From Schistosoma haematobium (lineage: Eukaryota; Platyhelminthes; Trematoda; Strigeidida; Schistosomatidae): a stretch of DNA of 64,000 nucleotides. Positions 12,201 through 26,100 of this stretch are shown in pieces. How positions within the stretch are numbered: the first letter of the stretch is position 1; every line of letters starts with the position of its first letter. Both the position numbers and the translations under genes were made by a program. Location of the stretch: contig NC_067197.1 of NCBI RefSeq assembly GCF_000699445.3, forward strand, positions 26,333,809 to 26,397,808, in the 5' to 3' direction. The notes under the pieces are model-generated. The model ran no database searches, had not been told where the DNA came from, and was given only the letters and a program-made list of their open reading frames with translations.

Positions 12201-15200
12201 CCACACAAATCTCATTTAATTTGTGTGAAGGCTGTGATACTGCCCGGGTGCCCAAACCGAAGCAGGTGGTTTCCTTAGGGGGCCACACCCCGAGCCTTTA
12301 GCCTACAGGTCTGACCCACAATGCAGTGCAACATCGTGAGGAGATGCAATCCCATGGTAGCTGGTGACCAACGATTGGTTCATACGCCGTTTGTTCCTTC
12401 AGGATACTGGTCCGACGGTTGTTGCTACCTTGACGTGGTGGTCGGGCTTGCCTATCGTGATGAACCAGTCGGGCTATGCTGGCTGAAACAATCGTTCCTC
12501 AAGGTCTTACCATACCAGACAGATTGGTTGAAGAACGGTAAGACTAAAGACAGCAAACCCAAGGTCAGAGGGCGAAGTCGCACTGCAGACTGTACAGAAG
12601 TATGACGGCAGTAAGGTGTTTCCATCAGACAACCAGCATGACAGCGATGCTGCCTTCCCACAAGGAGGGGTGGGGTGGGGTTAGAAAAGTTCGACCTTAA
12701 AAATGCACACCCGCCTTGTCCCACGAATATCCGTCTCTGGCGGTAAGGTCTCAACAAGTACGGAGCTAACACAAAAATTAGTAACTAGTAGTCACCATTT
12801 ACAGAGACTTAATAATTTCAGCGAAAAAATTAAAAACCAGAGAAATGTGAGAACCGCCAACATAAATTATGTTTGTACAATAATACAATAGCTAATCAAA
12901 TGACAATGATTTCTAAAACATAATTTAGCTAAAATATCTTACTTGCTCAGGACTCATGTATAGATCTGTTCCCACGTGATCAGTATGTCTACGTGTCAAT
13001 ACAGAACGCTTTTGTTGAGCAGTGCTAATTTCTTTCAAAGGATATAGTTGTCGATCGATAATTGCATTGTTATTATTATGCTCTGATTCACCATTCAAAT
13101 CATTTACAATAGTAGTCACTGAAGGACATGAGGGCTGCTCCCCTTGTTTATTGCAATTAATACAAGAGCTGTCTGATTGATTTAATTTATCATCAACCAT
13201 AGAAGTAACTAAACCAAAATCTGCAAGTTTAAGACGATTGGTTAAATCAAACAGGATATTTGAAGGTTTTAAATCACGATGCATTAAAGAATGATCATGT
13301 AAATAAGCTACAGCTTCAACAATTTGACGAAACATACAAATCAATTCAACTCGTGGTGGACGTGATTCTGGAATACTATGAGAAACAAGCCAATCACGTA
13401 AACTTATTGGAGAACATAATTGCATTTGAATGTACAAGTAGCATGTATATTTAGTTTCATTTTTAGATTTATCTTTGATGGATTGTTCTACAAGGCTTGA
13501 ACCATCTAATGAAAATGTTTCAGTACTGATTTGATGATCAAAAACGATAAGACTGTCATCCAAACAAGCTTTTGAAAGCTTTCGATAGCTGAAATGCAAT
13601 CAAAAATAAAACAACTAGAAAATATTCCTAATATAGAAAAAGGTTTGAGTCCTATAAACATCAGTCATAATTGAATGAGATTAACAGAGCATAAGATAAT
13701 TCAAAACTTCTCACAAACTCTGAATATTTTGCTTCTCCAGCTGAGTAAGATTTTGAACAGACGATATAAAGTTGAAATAAGAGGATTATATTCGTTTAAC
13801 ACTTCGATAGGAAATTCGGTTATGAAGTAGGATTTTATAAATGGAAGCGAGCTATGATATTAGAAATGGATGAATAGAATGTCGATTGGTATATGCAATG
13901 CAGTGATACAGTGTAAACCGGTGAAGACTGTTTCCAAGATTGGAGGAATATTGACGTTAGCCTCCATTTGAACCGATACTAGAAGATAAAACAGCTAGCC
14001 GATAAAGTAGATTCTCTTCTATTTAAATAATATGCTTAAATACAAAATAGTGACACAAAATAAACACTACGACATGACATAAACGATTGGAGAATACCAG
14101 TTTTATGGACAGCTCACCCTCTAAAGAATTGAAACCTTGCCCATTTTATCATCTCCTACAAAATGATGCGGGATAGTTCAAAGGTGAAATTGTTAAGCAA
14201 GTGATACTTTTGACCTATTTAATGTATTATTCAGTTTTCATGAAAGTCACGTTTCTGTTCAATTTGCAAATTATAACCCCATGAGTGGAATATTGTTGTT
14301 GAAGGCACTCCTCGATCACTTGCTGATTACCACTAAGGAATAAATGCTAGAATGGAGGGTTCTTATGCTACAGGATAATAAAAATCAATAGTTCATTTTA
14401 AGTTGATTAGTCCATGTTTATTAACAAATAAAAATCCAGTCAGAATAATTCTAAACCTAGAGTTAATAACCCTAATTTAAATAATAAGAAATCACGCACC
14501 TGGAGTGATGAGACTCATTCAATCCTATTGAGCTTTTATCTACGCAAAGCGATACACTTGAATGGCGCGAATCGATATTTGACGAAAAGAGAGTATTTGA
14601 TAGACAATTCTCATTGTTCCCACAATCTGTACAGTCGCCGCTTCTGGAAGTTAAGTCGTCAGATAAACCGAGTACTAATTCATCATGTGACTCTTGCCAA
14701 CCAGCAGGAGGATATTCCTTCCAAGCCCGATGGTAGCGGACAATGCCTGGATGGTCAAGTGTAGCTAAAGCTGAGAGAAGCACAAAACAAAAAAGATGTC
14801 GCATGGAATTGTGTACAAAATCTATTTTTAATGCTGAAAAACTATTTCCATTATCGATCTATGAATGAACTAGAAATAGAACTTCAGAAAATCCACAGGT
14901 GAATTAACTAAACCAAAATACATGTATAAACGAAAAGAATAAATAGAATATTTCTAGCCTTAATAATGCCAGCAATAATATGAATTAAGATCACAATAAT
15001 ATAAGGAAATACGGGTTAGTTACTATTTTGGGGACAGAGATAATAAAGATTAAAACTGAATGGAAAAATACATAGGTAACTACTAAAAGCTAAGCAAAAA
15101 TCATTCAGACTATAATTTAAAGTAATTAATACAACGGAAGGAATTAGAAATTTGATAACGTTCGATAATAGATACGAAATAGTACGGTCAGTATGATCAA

Positions 15201-15362
15201 TAAAACTTGACTAAACTGATGGCGAAATAAGTAACACAGACATTCGATATCCGACCAATAATTAAGAATTGAATATGGGCCCACAATAGCTTATCAACTG
15301 AAATACAAGCGGTTCACACAGAGTGAGTCTACAGTACAAATCAACAGTGGACGACATTTGCA

Positions 15363-15402
<40 letters not shown>

Positions 15403-18400
15403 CATAGTCGGATGGATCGTGCTTTGCTCAATCGCTGAGTACTGTTACAGGTATGAGGGTGGTTATCACTTCCCGGTAGCCAATACCGTAGAAGGGTTCT
15501 TCTAGAGGTAACTGTAAAGAGAATTGAGTTATAGTTGGTTTTAGTTACCTGAGAGTGACCGCAGTACCCAATGGACAAGTGCTTGAGGCCGGTAAAACAA
15601 TGTGTTAACTCAGTACTTGTTGAGACCTTACCGCCAGAGACGGATATTCGTGGGACAAGGCGGGTGTGCATTTTTAAGGTCGAACTTTTCTAACCCCACC
15701 CCACCCCTCCTTGTGGGAAGGCAGCATCGCTGTCATGCTGGTTGTCTGATGGAAACACCTTACTGCCGTCATACTTCTGTACAGTCTGCAGTGCGACTTC
15801 GCCCTCTGACCTTGGGTTTGCTGTCTTTAGTCTTACCGTTCTTCAACCAATCTGTCTGGTATGGTAAGACCTTGAGGAACGATTGTTTCAGCCAGCATAG
15901 CCCGACTGGTTCATCACGATAGGCAAGCCCGACCACCATATCAAAATAGCAGCAACGGTCGGGAGTTCATTCGCTAATCACACCTTACCATGACTAGTAT
16001 ATCGGTAATCAATCAGGCTTCAATTCACTTAAAGATTCCAAGTATTAAATGAATGGGAATTATTAGACTTCTTGATGTTAATTAAACTACCCATGTTGCA
16101 TAATCATAGTTACATGAATATGAAAAGCTGAAAACAACAAAAAGGATAGTGTTCTCCCATAAAACACCCGCAGATTATGAATGATACAAAAAGCAACGGT
16201 AAATATATAAATATATACCTTAGATTTAAAAACTGTTGGAAGCTAGTTGGTTGTCAAGCCATCTCTATAAACTGGTTGAATGTTGAACAGATAATATAAT
16301 GGTTATTCAATCAAATATCTACTTTCATATGAAATAACTAGCAAGATTTGTATAATAAAAGTCAGTGAATCACTATATCATTCCGATTTCGTTGACATTA
16401 AACAAGCTTGTAAATAAATATGCAACAAGCTTTTATGATCTTAAATTCACATAGTGTTTGCTATCGCGGTGAAGAAAGTTGTGCAATTCAAAATTATAAA
16501 TATTATTATTTCATGCATACCTTTTACTTCTCGTAAAAATATATTTTTATCATCGTCGGTATCGTTCATTTTAATACGTTTGATAGCATAACGACAACCA
16601 TCAAGACGATTTTCAACTTCAAACACTTGACCGAAACCACCACGTCCAAGTCGACGTATATACTTGAAATCTGTTTCAAATGATGAAACAAAACTAGGTG
16701 GTTGCATATTGACAGTATTAAGCAGAGACTGACATGAAGGATTTGTTGTTAAGTTATTCGGAGTTGAACATGATGGACATTTTGGTGAATCACACAAGTC
16801 TCCCGATGAACTATGTGTTTTGACAACAACTGATTCCAAATTACATGGCTCAGACTGAAACGAATAGTTTTTCAACCTAAATTAATGAAAAAACAATAAC
16901 TACGTCAACAATAAATATACTTTTATTATATCCCGATGAATAGAAAATTGTATTTCTGACGTTTCGTGACTTGATGTACGTCACTTCTGTAGAACAAATA
17001 AAACTACGTAAATTTAAAGACAGAAAAATCCTACTTAAAATTAGTAGTAAGTCATTTTTAGTGCCAGTCACCGATCCAAAGTGTATTGATTTGAGCATTT
17101 ATTTCGTATTCAATAAATCATGAACCCGGTGTGGCTAATATCAATTTTGATTGGTATTTTAGATAATGAATTTACAAAGCACGGGTTCCTGTACCCGCTT
17201 TTAGGTCATATTTAAGGTGTGAAGGTTAGTGGAACTACCCGGAGGTTTAAACTTTAGTAGGTAGGTGGAGAGAGATTCAAATGTAATGACTTAATAGTTG
17301 GACGCTGAGTGTTTTAGCTATTAAGCCACTCTTCTGCTTGGTGCCTTAGTGTTTTATCCATGATTAAACGCTTGTAACATAAAAAACTATCGCTTTTCTG
17401 CTTACTGTGTAGCACTGGCAACAAATAGCTACATCATATGTAGATTATAGGAATCAGCAAATGTTAAGAATGGTTGTCATAAATTGAAAGACTATTTTGA
17501 GAAAAATATATGACGGTATATTACTCAAAAATGACAGCTAATAGGAAAATTCGCAAAAAGTATCACAATTTACCACCTTCAGCCTACTGGAATGATGATA
17601 AGTCAGTTTAAGTAACTATTCATAAGAATTCGTAACAATCGAAATTCCCTACAAAGTTTCATTGTTCAATGTAAATTCGTAGAGCAAATAACGTGTATCA
17701 TCAATAAAAACAAAATAATCACTAGCAGATATGCTTTGTTTGTAGGTAAAATGATTAAACAAATAGCTTGGACAGAAGTCACAAATCCTATAAAAGAACA
17801 ATAACTATTAACTTCATTTTACTTCTAAAGAATCTAAGAGATTTGACAAAACAACAATTATTATTAATACCATTCTGAATTTCAATATTTTTATTAATAA
17901 TGATGGACTATACTTGGTCCGTAATTATTTAATCTTCCACGTTTAAAAAATAACAAAATTGAATATATTCGCTACTGCTACTGTATTTATTACCATTTGA
18001 AAAGAATCAACAGCTCATCCTTTAGATACCTTATCATGTTTTTTTTCAAGGATGCATATTAAAACTCCATAGAAGTATGCTAACAAATATGTAGGCATTA
18101 AAATATTAGTTATAAGTATAAGTTTTGTCAAATAACAGTATTGTTGATTCATTCATCATCTTATACACTCGTGGTTGTTATCGATTATCTCTTTTTACAT
18201 AATTTAGTAGGATATAAAACTCAAAGTTAATTCAACATTAGACTAAAACATTTAAAACGGTTTCAATAACGACTAAAGTATTTTACTATAAAAGAAAGAT
18301 GTATTAGTCTAACACCAACCCACACCCTACTATTCTAAGCAACTCGCATTAGCTCATTGTTTTTTAATCTAAAGGATAACATACTAAAAAGATCGTATTA

Positions 18401-21400
18401 CCCAATCTACATTTTTTGAAAACAATATAGGAGTATGGTTTAGATATACAGATAATTCTGTCCTAGATATCACTATCCAAGTGTAAAGATGTATTAGAAT
18501 TAGGTGAATTCTAGGTATATAATTAAACTAACGTAAAACACATAAAATAGACTATTTACCAGTCGGTGTACTTTACAACCTTAAATCTCAATATTGTACA
18601 ATTAGTGCAGTAAATAACTAACAATCAACTGGCAAATTACTAAAAGATAAATAGAATAGAAAAGGTTTATTTAAGCATATTGCCTTTTTTGGAAAAAAGA
18701 AACCTACTGTGTATCATAGTTAATTCTCGCATTCATTATCCAATGTGCCGTGAAATAAATTACTCCAGTCAAAACTACCAATTGCATGAAATGTGCAGAC
18801 AGATTAAATCCTAACGACCTACTATTTTCAATACCAGACGGTGAATGATTTACAGCAATCTCACTGGCACGTAATAGGAGCATAAGTAAATCGTTTGCAC
18901 TGTCAAGAAATTGTCCTGGTATACCACTAGTGTCACTCATTTCAATATCAGTCGAAGTTAAAGCCTTTTCAGGTATCGTTTCCGGTTGAAAATCATGTAC
19001 AGGCTTGAATTGTCCCACATTACTTGGAAATCCTAAAGCGGTAGCTTTTTCAATTGTTTCTTCAACACTATCATATAAAATAAATGGTTGTGTATATTTT
19101 TCTAATTTGGGTGATTTTGAATAGGATGCTTGATAGTAGCCAGTTAAATCAGAACGACGATTATTCAGTGATTCAGCCGAATGTATAGATAAACTTTTAG
19201 ACAGATTTATCGTTTCCGGATTGGGAAGATCAACACCATCTTCAGTCTGAATTAAAGGGATAGAACATGATAACATAATTATTTAGAATAATATTAGTTG
19301 AGAACTAATCTACGCGTACAGGAAAGCATAAAAAGGTCAATGAATTCTTTTATAACGCAAACATTTGAGAAAACTCACAACGGTTGACTTTAGCACTGAT
19401 TAAATTTGAGTCTACCGTTTACTAGTGAACCAGTTTAAGACATCAAAGTAAATCTCAAAACTCAAATGAAATTGTGAAAAATGATTTTAGAATCCGTTAA
19501 ATATGATATTAATTGGTGTCAGATCTACAAAACTTCAAGTCCGAATTCACATAATTGCTAAGTTCGTAATAAGCACAAACTCTACGGCACACTTAACCAC
19601 AATGTAATATTTTAATAACCATGATGAAGAGAGGTTGTACTCTTGAATTACATTAAAAGTGGTTCATATAAACCTTACACAAAACACTTTATTGTAAACA
19701 AAATGTAGGACTTCGTAGAATATACAAGTGTTATTACATCGATTACTTTTGTACTTTATAAAACGGAGGGTCAAAACCATAGGTACTATAATAAAGTTTG
19801 TCTGAAGTACGGTTTCAGTGCTTGACAAACTGACTGATTATATCACTTCTAAAAATGAACCTTATGGTTAAGTTTACAACTTCTATTCAACACCACATGA
19901 TTGCATTGCATGAACTTACTTGAACATATAGCTGACCATTTAAGCTGCCAAGATAAATAAGACGATCGCGTGATGGACATTTAGGTTTTTGTTTACGTGG
20001 TGAGGAAAGAGTATATTTCCCATTGAACAGATTCAAGCCCTTTCCTTTTAATGATCCAAAATTTGAAATGGCAGTTGTTTTTTTCAATTCATTCACCTTT
20101 TCAATTAATAGTAAGGCAACTCTGTCATCTAAAATGATTATTAACATTTCACCATTATTGGAAGTGAAATTGCAATGTCTACATAAAAAATACATGTACA
20201 ACATTAATCGAACACAATGTCTGGAAAAAACGAGTGGGAAATTGTTATGTCTCGACAAGAATAAAGAATGGTAACTTTTGGGATCTACTGATGGACCAAT
20301 ACTAAATGTATATTTCTATTGTATAATTATTAAGTAACTAAACTATGCATATTCATATTCCTCTTATTATAAGTTTTATTTTGACCCATAAACTATTATT
20401 ATACGTCTTACCATTCTTGAGTTATAATTACTTACTTTACTTACGCCTGTTACTGCTTGTGTAGGAGCATAGGCCGCTCACCAGCATTCTCCATCCAACC
20501 TTGCCCTGGGCAATCCTTTCCAGTTCCTATTCATCCTTTTCATATCTGCTTCCCAGTACTGCCAAGTTGTATCCCCTCATTTCCGTTGCTATTTGACTGG
20601 TCTTCCCGGTCTCCCACATTGTTCAGACGTTCCATGTACCTATAAAAATTGTTGCTCTGGTTGTTAGAAGGGGCATCGGCATCGTGGCTTCCGAAAAAAC
20701 TCGGCTTTCACCATGAGGCGTCATAGTTCTTCTAAATGAAGACCTTCTAACTCCCAGGGCAGAGTTTAAATAGTTTGAATTATTTTTTCTGGTTAGCGTT
20801 TTTTAGCGAGTTAGTTTTCTACGGGATGGGGTCGCTAACCCCATGCCCCTCCTTTACCCGGGCTTGGGACCGGCAGTAACTCTAGAAGAGCTACAGGTGG
20901 AGTTTTTCTCGAATTATCCCGAGTATATTAATTCCTACCTTTCTCATTCACAGCCACATCTGGCTAATTCTTTTACAAATGTTATTTCATATTTTATTGG
21001 TACGTTGTGGTCTGTTTGACTGGTGTATAAACTCAGTATGTTTGAAATATAATGATTCATATTGCAGAGGCTGAGACTGGTGTTCTGGACTTAACTGGCT
21101 GGGCTAAGCGGAAAGCAGGGCCAATCAGAACTCTAGGCCGCTCATACGGGTTTACGCGTCATTGATCCGATCGATAAGTCACTGCACATTAATCGACGGT
21201 CACAAGTTATAACAGAAATAAATCATGATATGCACAAACGATAGATACTAAGCGAATTCAGACATTATGAATGATTCCATAGTTCTACCTACAGCAAAAT
21301 ATTTGAACTCGGAATAGAAGATATTATTGACGATTGAAATTATTTTGGTTCACGTGAATTGTCTAAATGAAATTAGCTCCGTTTGTATTCATGGATGATT

Positions 21401-23066
21401 CTTGGGTGAAATAATTAATGAACCATAATGTATGATAAAAAAGATCATGTACAGTTATTGTGGAAGTAATTATATATGTTGGGAAATGAATCTACTGAGA
21501 TTAAGAAGTATTAAATACAACTCACTTTGTATACTCGATAAAAAAAAGTAAACTGTATTCGTATTTCCTAACAAGATTTCTTAATTAGCATAGAGATTTT
21601 AAAAACTAGTTTATTCAATCGACAGTCAATGGTATTACAGAAAAACCATAAAAATACATTTCTGGTTACGATGTTTCTGAAGGACGTCAAATTTGGAGAC
21701 AGTTTATGTAACGGATTGACTTTAATCAGATGACTACTAAACACTAAGGAGTGTTGAACAGATATTTCCTTTCCCCTTCAGGACTCACAGCGGCATGCAC
21801 TTATGAATCAAAAGGGATTAGACTTAAAACCTTCGGATATTGCAGCGAACGAGCAATTTTAGGTCGATGAGTTAGGGTCCGATTCTTCACACTAGTAGCC
21901 CCAAGTCAATCAAGAATGATCTACGACCATAAACCATAACCAACTATAATATCAGTTTCACATTCCCTACTTGGATTAGCTCCACTGATCACAATTTCCC
22001 ATCAGAGCGTTGAGAATTCTTGTTCAGTCGAAACTAACAAAATCAGACCTTGTTTGCGAACACCTTACAACAATAATATTCATGATCTCACTGGTGACTA
22101 ATGGGAATCTCTACTGCCACTACAGGGAGGCTAGAATTATTCTATCACTATCGTCTCTGAAGAACAGCTTGCGCTTGGAAATGATAATGGACTAGCATTA
22201 GTGACATTTAGACAGTATTTGAGTATGGTCGAAACTGGTATTAATGATTATGTAGTGCGGAACAGGGAACAGTTAATTGTGAAGTTAACATCTACTGACA
22301 TTATAACTCATAGAGTAAGGTTACACCAGTCAACTACAACGTAGAACCTGGTAAATACGTGCATCCATCCAAATTACAATGCTCCACTAGCACAGAGAGA
22401 TGAAATTATGAGCTAAAGTTCCAGAACAGTAGAGTTGGTAACAGTACGAGTGGTGATTGAAAAGATTAGGCATCGAAGATACTATTCAACAATATATATA
22501 ACGAGGTGTTGTGACGAATTCAGAAGCTTAGAATTTGGGGGAACACAAAGAATGGATGTACCTGTGCAATTCCAAACGATTGTGATTCACGTCATTCAAA
22601 GTCTCCAATGATTGATCATGATAATCACGAGGACCCTAGCCAGGTAGTCTACACCAATTGTCAATAAATTTATGAACTGATGCCATGCTTTGGTTTATCC
22701 GCTCATAACTTTCTTCCAGCTTACTCCTACACCACACATCACCCGTCGAGGTAGGTGGCAGTTGGACATACGTAACACATATCTCAACCACCTCAGTTGA
22801 TGGAGATTTACTATCAAGTGACTTGCCAACCTTACAAAGTACCTTATTCCTAACCCAGGCATAGCTTATTCTCTTCAGAATTTACTTGTCATAACCTTGA
22901 AAATAGAAATACCCAGATATTCTTCCCAACATAAAATCTATAGCACAATATGTATATTATTTGAAACGTTGAACATTAATCAATCGTTTAGGTCAGTGAT
23001 ATTGCATTGTGTACAATAAAACGATGTGACTGTATTATACCAGATAATATAGACTTGGTGAATTTA

Positions 23067-23111
<45 letters not shown>

Positions 23112-26100
23112 AGGTCAGTAAGATAGCAGTTGATTAAAAACCATCTCGCCATCCAGTGATAATCAACTAACTAAACTAAACTAAACATAAACAATAAAAT
23201 ATGCTTTGATAAAGAAGGAATCGCTAATGGTCATTTATATGACTAGTTTGTTTCTAAGCATAACTTGCTTCGATTATTACTTCATGGAATTATCATTGCA
23301 TTGTCTGACACATTTCTCGACCTCCCATTACACCAAGTTTCTATGTTTGATCTTGTATTTATCTAAAATAACCGGGAATAGCCTTAAAATTTTCGTATTT
23401 TTTATTTATTACTTATTTGAACACATGAATATTGGGCACCAAATATATATGCGCCACACAAAACAATGAGAATTCGAAGAGAAATAGAAAAGAAAAAAAA
23501 CTAAGGAGCGCAAAAGAAAAAGAGAACAATGACGAAGAGATTGGTGTAAGGTAGTGTGGTAGTAACGAGGGAACGGAAAGGTACAATCAGAAGAAATCTT
23601 TCAGTTAAGGAAGACACAACCACTTTTTATGAAGAAAGTAAAAAAAGGTTACAGCAGAATCGCCACTGGCTTCTATTCTGAGCCATATCTGATAACGTCT
23701 CTAGCCACTGTGTTGCATCATCTCTCGGACCCCAACCAGGGAGTCGTGAAGGACCAACACAAGCCAGTCCTTTGCAGCTTTCTTTCATACCACGACACCA
23801 TATAATGCACTGACCACCTCTCCGCTTTTTCCAACCAGTCCCAGCGTCGGCAAATAATGCACGACGTGGAATTCTCTGGGACGACATTCATAGAACATCT
23901 CCAAGCCACCGAAATCGATTTTTCAAGATAGTGACACCTATTGAATTATCGCCCCTGTGCCCGAACACACGTCATTTATTCACCCTCTTTTTTATTCCTA
24001 CTTTATGTATCCTTGTTTTTCGACTTAAACAGCAGCTCGCCTGTGGTGGAAACTCGGTTCTATCTAAATTTTCGTGATCTTATTGACAAATAAAGCCAAA
24101 GATATAAGGATAATATGACATTCTTAGATATATTATTCCAATCACTTGGATAATATTTTACTTAATTCCGTTTGGGTACCTGGATAGTATTAGTAACCTT
24201 TGCACAAACAGATGACTCAACCAGAGTGCATAACCCGGTACTTAGTAAATCATTTACAAGTTGTAACACTAATCGTCAAATGAGCTTCTAGGCTAGGTAT
24301 GGTAATGAATGGTCGACGAACATCGACCCTCTAACATCCGAAGGAAAACAGTGAAGTCAAAAGTGAGTGTCATTGAGTTACAATTGATTTTCTCACAAAG
24401 TAAACAATAAAAGAACCAACTGCCTGATTTTAATACGACTTTTAGCAAAAGTTGACATCGATGGTTTATCGTATAGGATAACTAACTCGTAAATATTAGT
24501 TTGCAGATAAAAATCACACTACAACTAATTGGCTTAGAGCAACATATGAAGATACGTCATGTATGTTGCACCTGTAGTATATATAACACTTGACGTACAC
24601 TGAATAGGAAAACTTACACATAAACAATGACAATGGTCTTAAGTTTTGTAGGTCCCTACGATAAATCCAAGCTTTTGAAATCCTTGATTTAAAGTTGTAG
24701 GACCATATTTCTTCAGACTGTAAACCTTTCGTTCTTGCAGTTATTGTATGTTTGTCTAGTCCAATATCCCAATACGGTTCTTCCATATCAATAAATGACT
24801 CATCCACAAACTTTTTTTGAGCATGCTAAAGATAAAAAAGCCAAGTATTAGGAGACAGTCATCATAAAGTGAGATCTATCCAATCCTGTTTTAAATTACC
24901 GATTATTGTTGTTAGACAACAGCTATGGGGTAATAGTGAAATCATATATGTATACATCAAATGTTATCCCAAGTATGATAATAGGTTAATCTTCCTTGTG
25001 ACATTTTAATATGAGTGAGAACAAAAAAGAGAAAGATTTATAACATGATATTCTAGTAGCACTCTCATCATTCAGCTAAATTCAGATTTTATACTTGGCC
25101 GGACGCCGATTTATTACTAGAGTTCAGTATCTAGCTTTATTAACCAGAATATAATGTTATATTGTAATAAATCCAGTTACATGAAATGGCATTATTCAAA
25201 TACAATTTAATAGGTTTTAGGTTAATAAAAGGTTCAACATCGCCGATTATTTGTTTACGCTGGGAATGGTAGTTAAGAGCAGAGAGGGTTAGAGTATGAC
25301 ATGGCACCAGGGACGAAAAAACGATGTATACGACTGGCATCTGTCGGTCTATCACGAATCCCTGGTTCAAGTCATGGAGACAGTAAGAGTCAGTAGCTAG
25401 ACTTTGTCAGATATGGGTCTCAGTCAGTCAGCTACAACGTAGGTCCGGCGCTTTAACCGGATCACAAACCAATGGTCCACATGGGCTCCAGTATCCTGCG
25501 GGAACAAATGGCGTATGAACCAATCGTTGGTTACCGGCTACCATGGGATTGCATCTCCTTACGATGCTCCACTGCCTTGTGGGTTAGACCTTTAGGTCGA
25601 AGGCTCGGGGAGTGGCCCCCTAAGATAACCACCTGCTTCGGTTTGGGCACCCGGGCAGTATCACAGCCCACACGCAAATAATGAACTCTCTATATCTATG
25701 GAAACTACTTTTCTCGCTTCGGAAAACAATCAAATGATTCAAATTATTATCATTACTATTATTGTCAGTCAGTCAGTAGTCAGTCAGTAACAACGTAGAA
25801 CTTCGTACGTACGTACATCAGTTCGAGTTGCCACACCACATTAGCACAGAGATGCAGTGGTCAATTCAAATCCCGTAGTGGTAGAGGTAATAAGAGTATA
25901 AGCAGTAATCGGGAAGATTGGTGTTTGGAGATGTTACTTAAAGAGTATAATACAGTGAAATAAATTTGAGAGGAGAAAAAAAAGAGACAAGGAGGAATAA
26001 GGAGATCAAAATTTGGGAGAACACAAAGAGTGTATGCACCTGCACCATTGCAAACGATTTTGAGCCATGTCATTCAGGGTCTCTAACCATCGGTTGCCAT

